A stretch of 64,000 nt of DNA. Origin: Streptomyces griseofuscus. Its GTDB lineage: Bacteria; Actinomycetota; Actinomycetes; Streptomycetales; Streptomycetaceae. Location: contig NZ_CP051006.1 in the NCBI RefSeq assembly GCF_014673495.1, positions 2,046,001 through 2,110,000 on the forward strand. Direction: 5' to 3'. The notes beneath the pieces were generated by a model, which saw only the letters and a list, made by a program, of their open reading frames with translations, was not told where the DNA came from and did no database searches. The position numbers were made by a program, and so were the translations under genes. Positions 9,781 through 18,599 of the stretch are shown here, in pieces (position 1 is the first letter of the stretch; each line of letters starts with the position of its first letter).

Positions 9781-10623
9781 ATGACCGAGGCGTTGGTGCT
9801 GGGTGGCGGCGGTGTGGGCGGGATCGCCTGGATGACCGGGCTGCTCGCGGGACTCGCCGATGCCGGGCAGGACGTCACCGGGGCCGGGTTGCTGGTGGGC
9901 ACCTCCGCGGGTGCGACCGTCGCGGCCCAACTGGGCAGCGGGCTCGGCGTGGAGGAGCTGTTCGCGCGGCAGGTGGAGCCTTCGTTGCAGGCCCGCGAGA
10001 TCATGGCCGAGATGGACATCGAGCGGTTCGCCGCGGAGATCGGCCTCACGATGGCCACGGCGTCCTCGGCGGCGGAGCTGCGCGGCGCGGTCGGCCGGGT
10101 GGCGCTGGCCGCGCGGACGGTCAGTGAGCCGGAGCGGCTCGCGGTGATCGAGTCCCGGCTGCCCGAACACGGCTGGCCGCAACGGGCGTTGAGGGTGGTG
10201 GCGGTCGACGCCGAGACCGGGGACACGCGGGTCTTCGACCGCGACTCGGGTGTCTCGCTGGTCGACGCGGTCGCCGCCAGCTGTGCCGTCCCGGGGGTGT
10301 GGCCGCCGGTGACGATCGCCGGGCGCCGCTACATCGACGGCGGAATCCGCTCCGTGGCCAACGTCGACCTCGCCGCGGGCGCCGCCCGGGTCCTGGTCCT
10401 CGTCCCACTGGGTCCCGTCGAGCCCCTCCCGAGCGACCACCCGCTGGACGACACGGTCGCGGCGCTGCGCGCCGAGGGTGCCGAGGTCCTCGTCATCGGC
10501 CCCGACGACGCCTCGACCAGCGCGATCGGCGCCAACCCGCTGGACCCGGCGACCCGCGGACCGGCGGCGCGGGCGGGCCGCGAGCAGGGGCGCGAGCTGA
10601 AGCTGGAGTGGGCGGAGGGCTGA
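9781..10623 (+). CDS. Patatin-like phospholipase
   Basis: A 280-residue cytosolic lipid acyl hydrolase of the patatin/RssA type. The oxyanion-hole loop GGGGVGGIAWMTG is near the N-terminus, the nucleophile elbow is GTSAG (about residue 40), and the Asp of the Ser-Asp dyad is in YIDGGIRS. No signal peptide is seen. The ATG is preceded by AAGGAG, which fixes the start against longer in-frame alternatives. It is single and convergent with the solute-binding gene that follows. The natural lipid substrate is not indicated. Confidence 0.9.
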   Translation: MTEALVLGGGGVGGIAWMTGLLAGLADAGQDVTGAGLLVGTSAGATVAAQLGSGLGVEELFARQVEPSLQAREIMAEMDIERFAAEIGLTMATASSAAELRGAVGRVALAARTVSEPERLAVIESRLPEHGWPQRALRVVAVDAETGDTRVFDRDSGVSLVDAVAASCAVPGVWPPVTIAGRRYIDGGIRSVANVDLAAGAARVLVLVPLGPVEPLPSDHPLDDTVAALRAEGAEVLVIGPDDASTSAIGANPLDPATRGPAARAGREQGRELKLEWAEG

Positions 10624-10662
10624 CCGTCGACGGCCCGCCCTCCGCTCCAAGTCACCTCTGTC

Positions 10663-11934
10663 TCACGGCACTTGGTCGCACACCGCTGGCAGCCAGGTCT
10701 GTCCCGGCGCCGATCTCAGCGTGTCCAACGTGGTGAGCAGGGAGGTGAGACGGGCCGGGTGGGCCAGGTAGTCGATCACGGCCTCGGCGAAGGCGTCGCG
10801 GACTGTGGGCGGCATGGCGTCGGAGGCGTCGAAGCAGTGCGTGGCGGCCGGGGAGAGCAGGGTCGTGGCGAGCGTCCGGTGCCAGGTGGGTCCGGTGGCG
10901 GCGGGCCGGGCCCTGGTGTCGACGGAGAAGGCCGACTCGGCGTCGGCCCAGGCGCGTTGGGCGGCCGGGGAGGACAGATAGCGGATCAGCCGCTTCGCCT
11001 GCGGGGTGGCGTGCAGCAGGGCGACCAGGTCGCCGGAGACCTCCCAGGAGTCCTTGGCGGTGGCGCCCGGGATGAGGGCGGCCGAGGGGTCGTAGCGGCC
11101 GTCGGCCTGCTTCCAGGCGGTGGACTGGGTGCGGATGAAGGACGCCTGGTGTTCGAGCGTGCAGCCCCGAGGGGTGGCCGTCACCGGTGCGGACGCCTCG
11201 GCGTAGCCCGTCTTCAGGGTGCGGCGCAGCAGCTTCTCCGACGTGCCCGCGCCCATCAGGCGGCCCCAGGTCGTCCACGCCTGCCGTACCTCGGGCGAGC
11301 GCCAGGACAGTTTGCCGCTCGTCCACGACTGGTAGACGCGCGGCCCCTGCTGCTGGAGCAGGATGTCCTCGATCCAGTCCGTGCCGGGCCAGCCGCTGGT
11401 CGCGCCGGAGCCCATCCCCACGCACCACTGCGCCGGATCGTCCCGCGCCGCGCGGCGCTGCCCCTCGCCGGTCCCCGCCGGGTACCAGACGATGCTCTTG
11501 AGGTCGGCCTTGAGCGGGAACCAGTACACATGCCCGTCCGCGAGCGGGGTCGCCCAGGACGTGCCGAAGTCCTCCCGGGGAATGAGCCCGTCGAGCGGCT
11601 GGAGCTGCTTCTGGCCCGCGTAGTCGGCGAGTTCACCGGGGCCGGTCAGCACCACCACGTCCGGCGGGGTCCCGGCCTCGACATCGGCGCCGAGCACCTG
11701 GCTCTCGGCCGAGCTGCCCTGGTAGTCCACGTGCACGTGGTACGCGCGCTCGAACGGCTCGATCACCGCGCGGCGCAGGTTCGTCTCGTCACGGCCCGTC
11801 CAGTTCGCCAGCAGGGTGACGGTCGGCTCCCGGCCGACGGCGCGGGCACCCAGCACGACGGCCGCCGCCAGCAGGACGAGGCAGCCCGCCACCACGGTGA
11901 CCGTCCGGGCGCGGCCTCGCGGACGCCCGCTCAC
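10663..11934 (-). CDS. Exported solute-binding protein, last gene of PknG-like operon
   Basis: A 423-residue ABC-type extracellular solute-binding protein (family 1-like). One hydrophobic helix (about residues 11-29) follows an arginine-rich start; no lipobox cysteine ends it, so the protein is either anchored by that helix or cleaved and released. The mature part opens with VTLLANWTGRDETNLRRA and contains PPDVVVLTGPGELADYA, typical of these periplasmic-type binders. It overlaps the stop of the preceding membrane-protein gene by GTGA. No ABC permease or ATPase is nearby, which argues for sensing rather than transport. The position parallels GlnH next to GlnX and PknG in mycobacteria, although GlnH is a different binding-protein family. 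Confidence 0.82.
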   Translation of the reverse strand: MSGRPRGRARTVTVVAGCLVLLAAAVVLGARAVGREPTVTLLANWTGRDETNLRRAVIEPFERAYHVHVDYQGSSAESQVLGADVEAGTPPDVVVLTGPGELADYAGQKQLQPLDGLIPREDFGTSWATPLADGHVYWFPLKADLKSIVWYPAGTGEGQRRAARDDPAQWCVGMGSGATSGWPGTDWIEDILLQQQGPRVYQSWTSGKLSWRSPEVRQAWTTWGRLMGAGTSEKLLRRTLKTGYAEASAPVTATPRGCTLEHQASFIRTQSTAWKQADGRYDPSAALIPGATAKDSWEVSGDLVALLHATPQAKRLIRYLSSPAAQRAWADAESAFSVDTRARPAATGPTWHRTLATTLLSPAATHCFDASDAMPPTVRDAFAEAVIDYLAHPARLTSLLTTLDTLRSAPGQTWLPAVCDQVP

Positions 11935-12929
11935 CGGGGCCTGAACCGGTACTCGTCGATGTGCCGTCGCAGTCCCGTCTCGGTCAGTGCCATGACCAGG
12001 ATGCCTCCGATCAGGATCCATCCGGCGGCCGCGGCGCGCAGCCCGGTGTCCGCCAGGTACGCGGCGGTCGCCCGCCCCGCGTGGTTGAGTTCCCGCCCGG
12101 ACAGCGGGCGGTCGAGCAGTCGCCGGGTGTCCGTCATCCCCGTGTGCGTCCATACCGTGAACAGCAGGGTCACGGCGAGTCCGGCCAGGAGCAGCGCGCC
12201 CGCGCCGAGCAGGCCCCGGTTGTAGCGGCGCCGGAAGCGGCGGCGCAGGAACAGCTGGGTCTCCAGCAGAGCGCAGACCAGCGCGAGCGCGAGCAGCAGC
12301 GTCGCGGCCCAGCCGCACCACAGCAGCGGTCCGAAGGAGGTCTGCCGGTGCACGGCCGCGCGCCGCTGCGCCTGGAGGACCTTCAGCCGGGGCAGTATCC
12401 CGGAGCCCGGGTCCGCCAGGATGCTCGTCGCGTAGCTGAGGTACGCCTCGCGCAACACGCTTCCGGTGGGCTGCTGTTGGGCCTGCTGCACCTTGACCGC
12501 GTAGACGGTGATCAGCGCGGCCACGGTCTGGAGCGCCTGCTGTGCCGACGGTCCCCCGGCATCGTCGCCCGCGGCGGCCGCTACGCTCTGCGCGGCGACC
12601 GAGATCTGCTTCTGGAAGTCGCTGGTGGGGGTCGCCGCACCGGCGTCCGCCTCGGCCTGCCCGAGGGCGTACAGGGCGGTGTCGAGGGAGAGCACCGCCG
12701 GGGCGCTGGAGGTGCGCAGTGGATCGGCGTCGCCGTGCACCCCCTCGTAGGACAGGAAGAGGGAGAGCGTCAGCAGCGCCGCCAGGGCGAGCAGCAGCCG
12801 GTGGCGGACGGCCAGGTCATGGGCGGTCGTACTGCCGGCCGCCCGCTCCGGCGGCACCCGCCGTCCGCCCCCGGCACCCGCCGTGGCGGGTGTGCCGCCG
12901 TCGTGTACGGGGTCCGTGGCCGCGCTCAT
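11931..12929 (-). CDS. Four-helix membrane protein, GlnX-like by topology
   Basis: A 332-residue membrane protein without a recognised enzymatic motif. Hydrophobic segments lie at about 45-61, 202-223, 239-260 and 298-315. The 140-residue loop between the first two is rich in Ala/Gln and probably helical outside the cell. The topology matches mycobacterial GlnX, which passes a ligand signal from GlnH to PknG. The start at 12929 forms an ATGA overlap with the vWA gene, and its stop overlaps the solute-binding gene, so all are made together. A role as transmembrane adaptor is inferred from topology and context, not from sequence identity. Confidence 0.75.
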   Translation of the reverse strand: MSAATDPVHDGGTPATAGAGGGRRVPPERAAGSTTAHDLAVRHRLLLALAALLTLSLFLSYEGVHGDADPLRTSSAPAVLSLDTALYALGQAEADAGAATPTSDFQKQISVAAQSVAAAAGDDAGGPSAQQALQTVAALITVYAVKVQQAQQQPTGSVLREAYLSYATSILADPGSGILPRLKVLQAQRRAAVHRQTSFGPLLWCGWAATLLLALALVCALLETQLFLRRRFRRRYNRGLLGAGALLLAGLAVTLLFTVWTHTGMTDTRRLLDRPLSGRELNHAGRATAAYLADTGLRAAAAGWILIGGILVMALTETGLRRHIDEYRFRPR

Positions 12930-14422
12930 GCCGACGGCCCGTTCAGACGGCGGCCGCACTCGCCGCCGCAGTACACGGAGTCGGCCGGACCGAGCCAGCC
13001 GCATCCCGGGCACTCCACGAGGGCGTCGGCGTCCGGCGGGACACCGGGGTCGGGCGGCGGTTCCGCGGCCGGATGGCGGGGCGGGGTGGTCATGGCGCTG
13101 GAGAGGATCAGGTGCTGCCAGTCGACGTCCTTCAGACCGGCGCGGATCCGGCCGCCGCCGGGCGTGTCCTCGATCCGGCGCAGCGCGTCCAGGAGTTGGG
13201 GGTCGCCGAGGTCGGCCGCCAGGTGCAGGGCCCGGGCGAGTTCGCGGTCCGCGACGGCGCGGCCGTCACTGCCGCGCAGCCAGGCCCGGTAGGCGCGGGC
13301 GACGGCTGCGCTCGCCTGGTGGTACAGCTCCTGCCGGCGCACCCCGGGGTGCCGCCGGGAGGCGTCCAGCGGGTTGTCGGTCCAGCGCACCAGGACGGGG
13401 CGGGGCCGGGGCAGCCGTACCGGATGCCCGAAGTCGGGTACGACGACCTCGACGGCGGCCAGTTGGAGGTCCTCGCCGCGCTCCCGGCCGGTCGGGTCGG
13501 CGGCCAGCACCACCTGGAAGTGCCGTACCTCCTCGCCCCAGGCGCGGGTGATGTACTCGGTGCCGCGTCCGGGGCCCTCGGTGGGCAGGAGTTCCTGTTC
13601 GCCGGGGACGACCTGTTTCACCTGGCGGATGACGGTGCCGGGGGTGGGGGTGAGCCTGATGCGCAGCTCGGGGACCGCCGTGCCGAGCAGTCCGGTCACC
13701 AACTCCTCGTAAGCACATGTCAGTTCGGCCTCTTCGCGGACGGCTCCGGCGCGGCCGTGCAGCCGTCGGGTGATGCGCAGCAGCAGTTCGGCGTCCCAGT
13801 CGTCGCCGATGCCCCAGGCGTCGCAGACGAAGCGGCCCTCGCAGGCGTCCAGCGCGGTCTCCAGGGTCATGGCGGCCCGGTGGTCGTGCTCGTTGCGGCC
13901 GTCGGTGAGCAGCAGGACGTGCTTGACCGGCGCGGGGTGGTCCTTCAGCAGCCGGCGGGCCAGGTCGAGCCAGGTCCCGATGGCCGTACCGCCGTCGGCG
14001 TCGAGGATGCGTACGGCCCGTACGGCGGCGGCGCGTTCGCCCGGCCCCGCGACAGCGAGCCCCGGCTGGTCGGGTCCTGGATGGACGACGGCGGCGTGGA
14101 AGTGGCCGGAGAGCACGGCGAAGGCGGTGCCCTCGGGCAGCAGCCGTACGGCGGCCGCGGTGGCGTCCTTGGCCGCGTGCAGCTTGGCGGGCGGGAAGAG
14201 CATGGAGCGGGAGGTGTCCACGATCAGCACCTCGGCGAGCGCGGGCCCGCCGTCCGGCGTCCGCCCCCCGGCGAGCCCGGCACCGCCGCGGCCGCGCACA
14301 CCGATCTCCAGGATGGCGTACATCTCCCGTTCCACGCCCTCCCCTTGGGCGGACGGCTCGGCGGGCAGGTCCTTCTCCTGGCCGACCTCCAGCGTCACCT
14401 CGATCTCTTCGGCCACGGTCAT
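12926..14422 (-). CDS. von Willebrand factor A domain protein with C-terminal zinc ribbon
   Basis: A 498-residue cytosolic protein. A vWA domain covers about residues 60-240, with the metal-ion adhesion motif DTSRS at 69-73 and the later VLLLTDGRNEHD strand. A beta-rich middle follows, then a helical segment, and the last 45 residues hold a short Cys-rich zinc ribbon (CPGCGWLGP, then CGGECGRRL). vWA domains with intact metal sites bind partner proteins. It follows the PknG-like kinase gene by 31 bp and overlaps the membrane-protein gene by ATGA. A role as scaffold or kinase substrate is a reasonable inference. Nothing suggests an enzyme. Confidence 0.82.
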   Translation of the reverse strand: MTVAEEIEVTLEVGQEKDLPAEPSAQGEGVEREMYAILEIGVRGRGGAGLAGGRTPDGGPALAEVLIVDTSRSMLFPPAKLHAAKDATAAAVRLLPEGTAFAVLSGHFHAAVVHPGPDQPGLAVAGPGERAAAVRAVRILDADGGTAIGTWLDLARRLLKDHPAPVKHVLLLTDGRNEHDHRAAMTLETALDACEGRFVCDAWGIGDDWDAELLLRITRRLHGRAGAVREEAELTCAYEELVTGLLGTAVPELRIRLTPTPGTVIRQVKQVVPGEQELLPTEGPGRGTEYITRAWGEEVRHFQVVLAADPTGRERGEDLQLAAVEVVVPDFGHPVRLPRPRPVLVRWTDNPLDASRRHPGVRRQELYHQASAAVARAYRAWLRGSDGRAVADRELARALHLAADLGDPQLLDALRRIEDTPGGGRIRAGLKDVDWQHLILSSAMTTPPRHPAAEPPPDPGVPPDADALVECPGCGWLGPADSVYCGGECGRRLNGPSA

Positions 14423-14453
14423 CGGTGTCTCTCCGCGGGGGTCATGGGCGTCC

Positions 14454-16685
14454 TCAGAAGGTGGTCAACGGCCGTACGGAATGGGCCAGATCGAGCAACC
14501 GGCCGTGTTCCGGGGCGGTGCGGGCCTGGGCGGCCAGCTGACGGAAGGAGTGTTCGAGCAGGGTGCGCAGGCCGCGCTCGTCGCCGGGTCCGAGCAGGCT
14601 CCCGGACGGCCAGGCAGCGGCGCCGCCGCCCAGGGTGTTCTCGCGGACCTCGGCGACCAGCCGGGCCCGGGACTCGCCGTCCTCGGCGCCGCCGTCCAGG
14701 CGCAGTTCGGGCAGCCGCCGGGCCGCGTCGGCCAGATCGGCGGGGGTGGGCGGCAGTCCGCCGATGACACCGGCGCGGATACGGACGGCGGCGACCCGGG
14801 CGGCGTCGTGGTGGCGGGAGGTGGCCGGTACCTCGTCCAGGACGCGCACGGCGGCATCCCGGTCGCCGCCGGCCAGATGGCCGCGGGCGAGCCCGAAGGC
14901 GGCGGCGGTGTGCGCGCTGTCCCGTTTCCACACGGCCTCGTAGAAGCGCATGGCGCGGGCGGTGCGGGCGCCGTGCTCGGCGCAGTGGCCGAGGGCGAGC
15001 TTGGGCACGTACTCGCCGGGCAGCGCCCGGTACACGGCCTCGAACCGGGCGCCGGCCGGCTCGACCTCGCCCTTGCCGAGGTGCAGGACGCCCCGGTGCC
15101 AGGCGATCCGCCAGTCATGGGCGGCGGCGCGCTCGCCGAGCTGGGTCTCGGCCTCGGTGAGCCAGTCGGCGGCCGCGTCCCGGTCGCCGCCCCTGAGATA
15201 GGCGCGGCACAGCCACAGCGCGGTCTCCGGGGTGCCGAGGCGGGAGTCGCGGGGCCACTGCCGGGCCACCTGGTCGGGGGCGTCGGGCGAGAAGGTGTCC
15301 AGGACCAGGGCGGCGCCGTCGGCGGGATCGGGGACCGGCTCCGGCAGGGCGCCGGCGACCTCGGCGGGCGAGGGCGGGGACACGTCCAGCTCGGCCGGGC
15401 GCTCGCCGGTGCGGGCGGTCCAGTGGTCCAGGGCCGGGATCGCGCCGAGCCCGGCGTCCAGGCTGGCGCCGGTGGCGCGGAACCGGGTGGAGCTCTCCGG
15501 CAGCTGCTCCCCGAACTGGAGCGAGCGGAACTCCCGCAGCACCTCCCAGAGTTGGCGGGACATCTCGGCGGCCGACCGGAACCGCGCGCGGGGTTCGGGA
15601 TGCGTGGCGCGGTCGACGAGCCGGCGGAAGGAGTCGTGCGCGAGCCCGCGGGCCGGTTCGGTGTCGCGGGCCAGGGCCTGGAGGGTCATGCCGACGGTGT
15701 AGAGGTCGCTGTCGACGTGCCAGCCGCGCCGGTCGATCTCCGCCTTCGGCGGCGCGAACGTCGCCGTGTACACGTACGCGGACGCGCGGTCGCCGATCGC
15801 GCGGACCGCGCCGAGGTCGATGACCTTCACGGCCCGCCCGAAGTGGATGACGTTGGCGGGCTTCATGTCGCAGTAGAGCAGGCCCCGTTCGTGCATGTAC
15901 TCCAGCGCGCCGAGGATCTTGCAGCCGTAGCTGAGGACATGGTCGAGGCGGGGGCGGCCGTGGAAGACGCGCTCGATGTCGTCGGCGTCGAAGAGCTGTT
16001 GCAGGGAGCGGCCGCCGATGTAGTCCATGACCAGGTAGCCGGTGGACGTCCCGCCCGGGGGCCGGTGATCGGCGTACGTGATGATCCGCACGATGTCCGG
16101 GTGGTGCAGGTCGGTGAGGGAGCGGCGCTCCTCGACGGCGGTACGGCGGGCGAGCGCGCCGCCCGCGTCGATCTGGCTCTTGAGGACGACGCGGTGGCCC
16201 TCGGCGCGGGTGTCCTCGGCGAGATGGATCCAGCCGAGGCCGCCGCGCGCGAGGCAGCCGAGGACCCGGTAGTGCCCGGCGACCAGGTCGCCCCGGGCCA
16301 GTTGGGGCAGGAAGGAGTACGGCGTGCCGCAGCGGGGGCAGCGGCCGGTGGCGCGGGCGGGCTGACCGCCGTACCCCACGCCGATGAGCATGCCGCAGCC
16401 GTCCGTGCCGCAGCGGCGGCCCTCGGTGGGCGGGCGCGGGTCCTCGACCAGCAGGACGTCATCGGGTTCGGGCACCTCGGGCAGGACGACCAGTCCGTGC
16501 TGGTCGAGTTCGCCGACCCCGGCCACGGCGTGCACGGTCGGCGGTCCCGGGCTCTCCTCGACCACGACGGGCGGCGGCGCGGCCGGGGTGCCGCGCGGTT
16601 CGATGTGCCGGTGCCCGCAGGTGTCGCAGTAGCCGGTCCCCATGATGCGGCCCGCGCAGCCGGGGCGGACGCAGGAGGTGGTCAT
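14454..16685 (-). CDS. PknG-like serine/threonine protein kinase
   Basis: A 743-residue soluble kinase with the architecture and length of mycobacterial PknG (about 750). The N-terminus carries one zinc site (Cys 5, 10, 20, 23) and a rubredoxin-like site (Cys 92, 97, 116, 119). The kinase domain has a glycine loop at 145-151, Lys169 in RVVLKS, catalytic Asp273 in YCDMKPAN and, as in PknG, DLG in place of DFG at 290-292. The C-terminal 350 residues are TPR-like helices. It overlaps the upstream protease gene by ATGA. PknG controls the glutamate/2-oxoglutarate node through a small FHA protein; whether that holds here is unknown. The symbol is withheld because orthology is untested. Confidence 0.9.
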   Translation of the reverse strand: MTTSCVRPGCAGRIMGTGYCDTCGHRHIEPRGTPAAPPPVVVEESPGPPTVHAVAGVGELDQHGLVVLPEVPEPDDVLLVEDPRPPTEGRRCGTDGCGMLIGVGYGGQPARATGRCPRCGTPYSFLPQLARGDLVAGHYRVLGCLARGGLGWIHLAEDTRAEGHRVVLKSQIDAGGALARRTAVEERRSLTDLHHPDIVRIITYADHRPPGGTSTGYLVMDYIGGRSLQQLFDADDIERVFHGRPRLDHVLSYGCKILGALEYMHERGLLYCDMKPANVIHFGRAVKVIDLGAVRAIGDRASAYVYTATFAPPKAEIDRRGWHVDSDLYTVGMTLQALARDTEPARGLAHDSFRRLVDRATHPEPRARFRSAAEMSRQLWEVLREFRSLQFGEQLPESSTRFRATGASLDAGLGAIPALDHWTARTGERPAELDVSPPSPAEVAGALPEPVPDPADGAALVLDTFSPDAPDQVARQWPRDSRLGTPETALWLCRAYLRGGDRDAAADWLTEAETQLGERAAAHDWRIAWHRGVLHLGKGEVEPAGARFEAVYRALPGEYVPKLALGHCAEHGARTARAMRFYEAVWKRDSAHTAAAFGLARGHLAGGDRDAAVRVLDEVPATSRHHDAARVAAVRIRAGVIGGLPPTPADLADAARRLPELRLDGGAEDGESRARLVAEVRENTLGGGAAAWPSGSLLGPGDERGLRTLLEHSFRQLAAQARTAPEHGRLLDLAHSVRPLTTF

Positions 16686-18472
16686 GAGCCGCGCTCCTCA
16701 CGGGGGTCGGTGGCGCTACGGCGGGGAGGCGGGGGGTGGTCGGGGGCGCGGGCGTGTTCGCCCGGCTCCGCGCCGGCCTTCTCTCCGGCCGGCTCTCCCG
16801 GCCCCGCCGCCTCCGCGCAGAATGCGATGAAGCGGTCCGCGGCGGCCTCCGCGCGTTCGATGTCGCAGGGTGTCTGCCGCAGCAGGATGAGCGCGGCCTC
16901 GTAGAGCCGGTAGGCCTCCAGCACCCGGTCGCCCTGCTCCTCGGCGCGGCGGCGGCACAGCGGCCACTGGGCGGTGACCCGGCCGCGGAGTTCCGCCCAG
17001 CGGCGCAGCCGGGCGTCGAGCAGATCGAGGGCCGCCTCCAGGCGCTGGCCGCGGCGTTCGGCGGCGTCCTCGAAGGTGAACAGCAGGTCGGCGCGGCGGG
17101 GTTCACGGTCCTGTTCCGAGCTGTGGGCGATCCAGGCGCGCAGCATCAGGCTGCGGCCGACGGCGGCCTCGGCCTGGTCCAGCAGCGGCTCGGCGCCGGG
17201 CCCGGCGGTCACCCGGTCCCGGCGGGCGTCGAGCGCGGGCCCCAACTCATCGATGATGCGGTCGAGTTGGGCGCCGAGGCGGGACCAGCGCTCGCGCAGC
17301 GGACGGTGCACCAGGGACTCAGCGGCCTGGGCGGCCCGGCCACCTTGGCGGCGGTGGACCAGCAGCAGCCGGGCCCCGTGCCGGGCGAGCCGGTCCAACA
17401 GGGCGAGCAGGGCGTCGGGGTCGGCGCTCTGCTCGACGCCGACCAGTACGGCGGCGAGCGGGACGCGCAGGGTGGCGAGCCGTTCGGGCCGGGGGTCGTC
17501 GCGGATACCGAGGCGTTCGGCGATGCGGTCCATGACCTGCCCCGCCGTCAACTGCCCGACGTCCAGGGCGAGATCGTGCGCACCGGCCGGGGGAACGGTC
17601 TCGGGCGGGTCATGGCTGAAGGCGCTGGTGTTGCGCTGGGTGCGCAGTTCGCGGTCCGCGAGGGTGACGGCCCGTTCCAGGGTGAAGGCGCGGTCGCCGC
17701 GGGCCGGTACGACGGTGACGAGCACCGGCCAGCCCTCGCCCCGGAACCAGCCGGCGAGTTCGGTGGCGAAGGGCACATCGAGGCGCCCGGCGCCGTTCGC
17801 CGCCCGGCCGCGCAGCCGGGGGTCGACCGCCGAGGCGCCGTCGGTCCAGGCGGCGGCCTGCGGCAGATGGCTGAGGATGGTCTCGGTGGGGCTCATCTGG
17901 CTGAAGGCGGAGACCTGTCCCTCGTCCACGCTGAGCACGATCCCGATCACCTGGTCGGTGGCGTGGTCGACGACTCCGCCGCCGCTGAAGCCGGGGGCGG
18001 CCAGCTCTCCGGGGGTGAGCGGACGCAGCTGGACCCGGCTGTCCCGGCCGCGGGCGGCGACCAGGGTGGCGCCGTGCCAGCGGCCGCCGTCGTCGCCGGC
18101 CGGGAAGCCGTACATGCTCACCGGTCCGTGCGGCGAGGCCAGCCGGTAGAGGCGGGTGGTGTGTTCGGCGGGCAGGGGTTCCGCCAGGCGCAGCAGGGCG
18201 AGGTCGCCGCTGCGGTCGCCGAACGCGTCCTCCCGCTCCGGTACGTGTTCGTCCGGGCGGACGGTGGCGGTGACCGCGCCCTGTCCGGGCACCCCGACGA
18301 GTCGGACGGCGTACCGCGTGCCCGGGGTGACGACATGGCCCGCGGTGAGCACCCGGTCGGGGGCGAGCAGCACCCCGGCACCGAGCACCGTGCCGTCCGG
18401 TGCCTCGATGCGGGCGATCCATGTCGGCGTGCGTAAGCGGGACTTGACGGCTCGCTCCCCCGTGCGCGTCAT
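16682..18472 (-). CDS. Cytosolic trypsin-like protease with long uncharacterised C-terminal region
   Basis: A 596-residue protein with no signal peptide. Residues of about 15-200 form a trypsin/HtrA-like protease: His46 in LTAGHVV, Asp90 in SGDLALLRL, Ser163 in GFSGGG. The remaining 390 residues include an alpha/beta segment around VPLAAVLVGVEQSADPDA that resembles an NTPase core without a Walker A loop, then long helices. It ends in a Pro/Glu-rich tail. It is the first gene of the five-gene operon and reads into the PknG-like kinase gene. Cytosolic trypsin-like domains beside kinases and vWA proteins occur in proposed bacterial signalling or conflict systems, so regulated proteolysis is a possible role. 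Confidence 0.82.
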   Translation of the reverse strand: MTRTGERAVKSRLRTPTWIARIEAPDGTVLGAGVLLAPDRVLTAGHVVTPGTRYAVRLVGVPGQGAVTATVRPDEHVPEREDAFGDRSGDLALLRLAEPLPAEHTTRLYRLASPHGPVSMYGFPAGDDGGRWHGATLVAARGRDSRVQLRPLTPGELAAPGFSGGGVVDHATDQVIGIVLSVDEGQVSAFSQMSPTETILSHLPQAAAWTDGASAVDPRLRGRAANGAGRLDVPFATELAGWFRGEGWPVLVTVVPARGDRAFTLERAVTLADRELRTQRNTSAFSHDPPETVPPAGAHDLALDVGQLTAGQVMDRIAERLGIRDDPRPERLATLRVPLAAVLVGVEQSADPDALLALLDRLARHGARLLLVHRRQGGRAAQAAESLVHRPLRERWSRLGAQLDRIIDELGPALDARRDRVTAGPGAEPLLDQAEAAVGRSLMLRAWIAHSSEQDREPRRADLLFTFEDAAERRGQRLEAALDLLDARLRRWAELRGRVTAQWPLCRRRAEEQGDRVLEAYRLYEAALILLRQTPCDIERAEAAADRFIAFCAEAAGPGEPAGEKAGAEPGEHARAPDHPPPPRRSATDPREERGS

Positions 18473-18574
18473 GCTGCCGAGGCTACTCCCCGCACCGGCG
18501 TGGAACTACCGGTGTGCGGTGACCGCGTACCCGACCGCCCCTGTGAAGGTTCGTCCATATTCGAACAAAAGATC

Positions 18575-18593
18575 TATAAAATGTGTGTATAGT
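18575..18593 (+). promoter_or_regulatory. Candidate -10 elements before deacetylase gene
   Basis: TATAAA (18575-18580) and TATAGT (18588-18593) stand in an unusually AT-rich patch of a GC-rich genome, 20 and 7 bases before the deacetylase ATG. No convincing -35 box is visible at 17-18 bp. The position is compatible with a short or absent leader. Confidence 0.35.
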
Positions 18594-18599
18594 CCCGGC

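Noticed and set aside
10663..11934. Solute-binding protein as part of an ABC importer
   Set aside because: No permease or ATPase gene is in the operon or nearby; its neighbours are signalling proteins.
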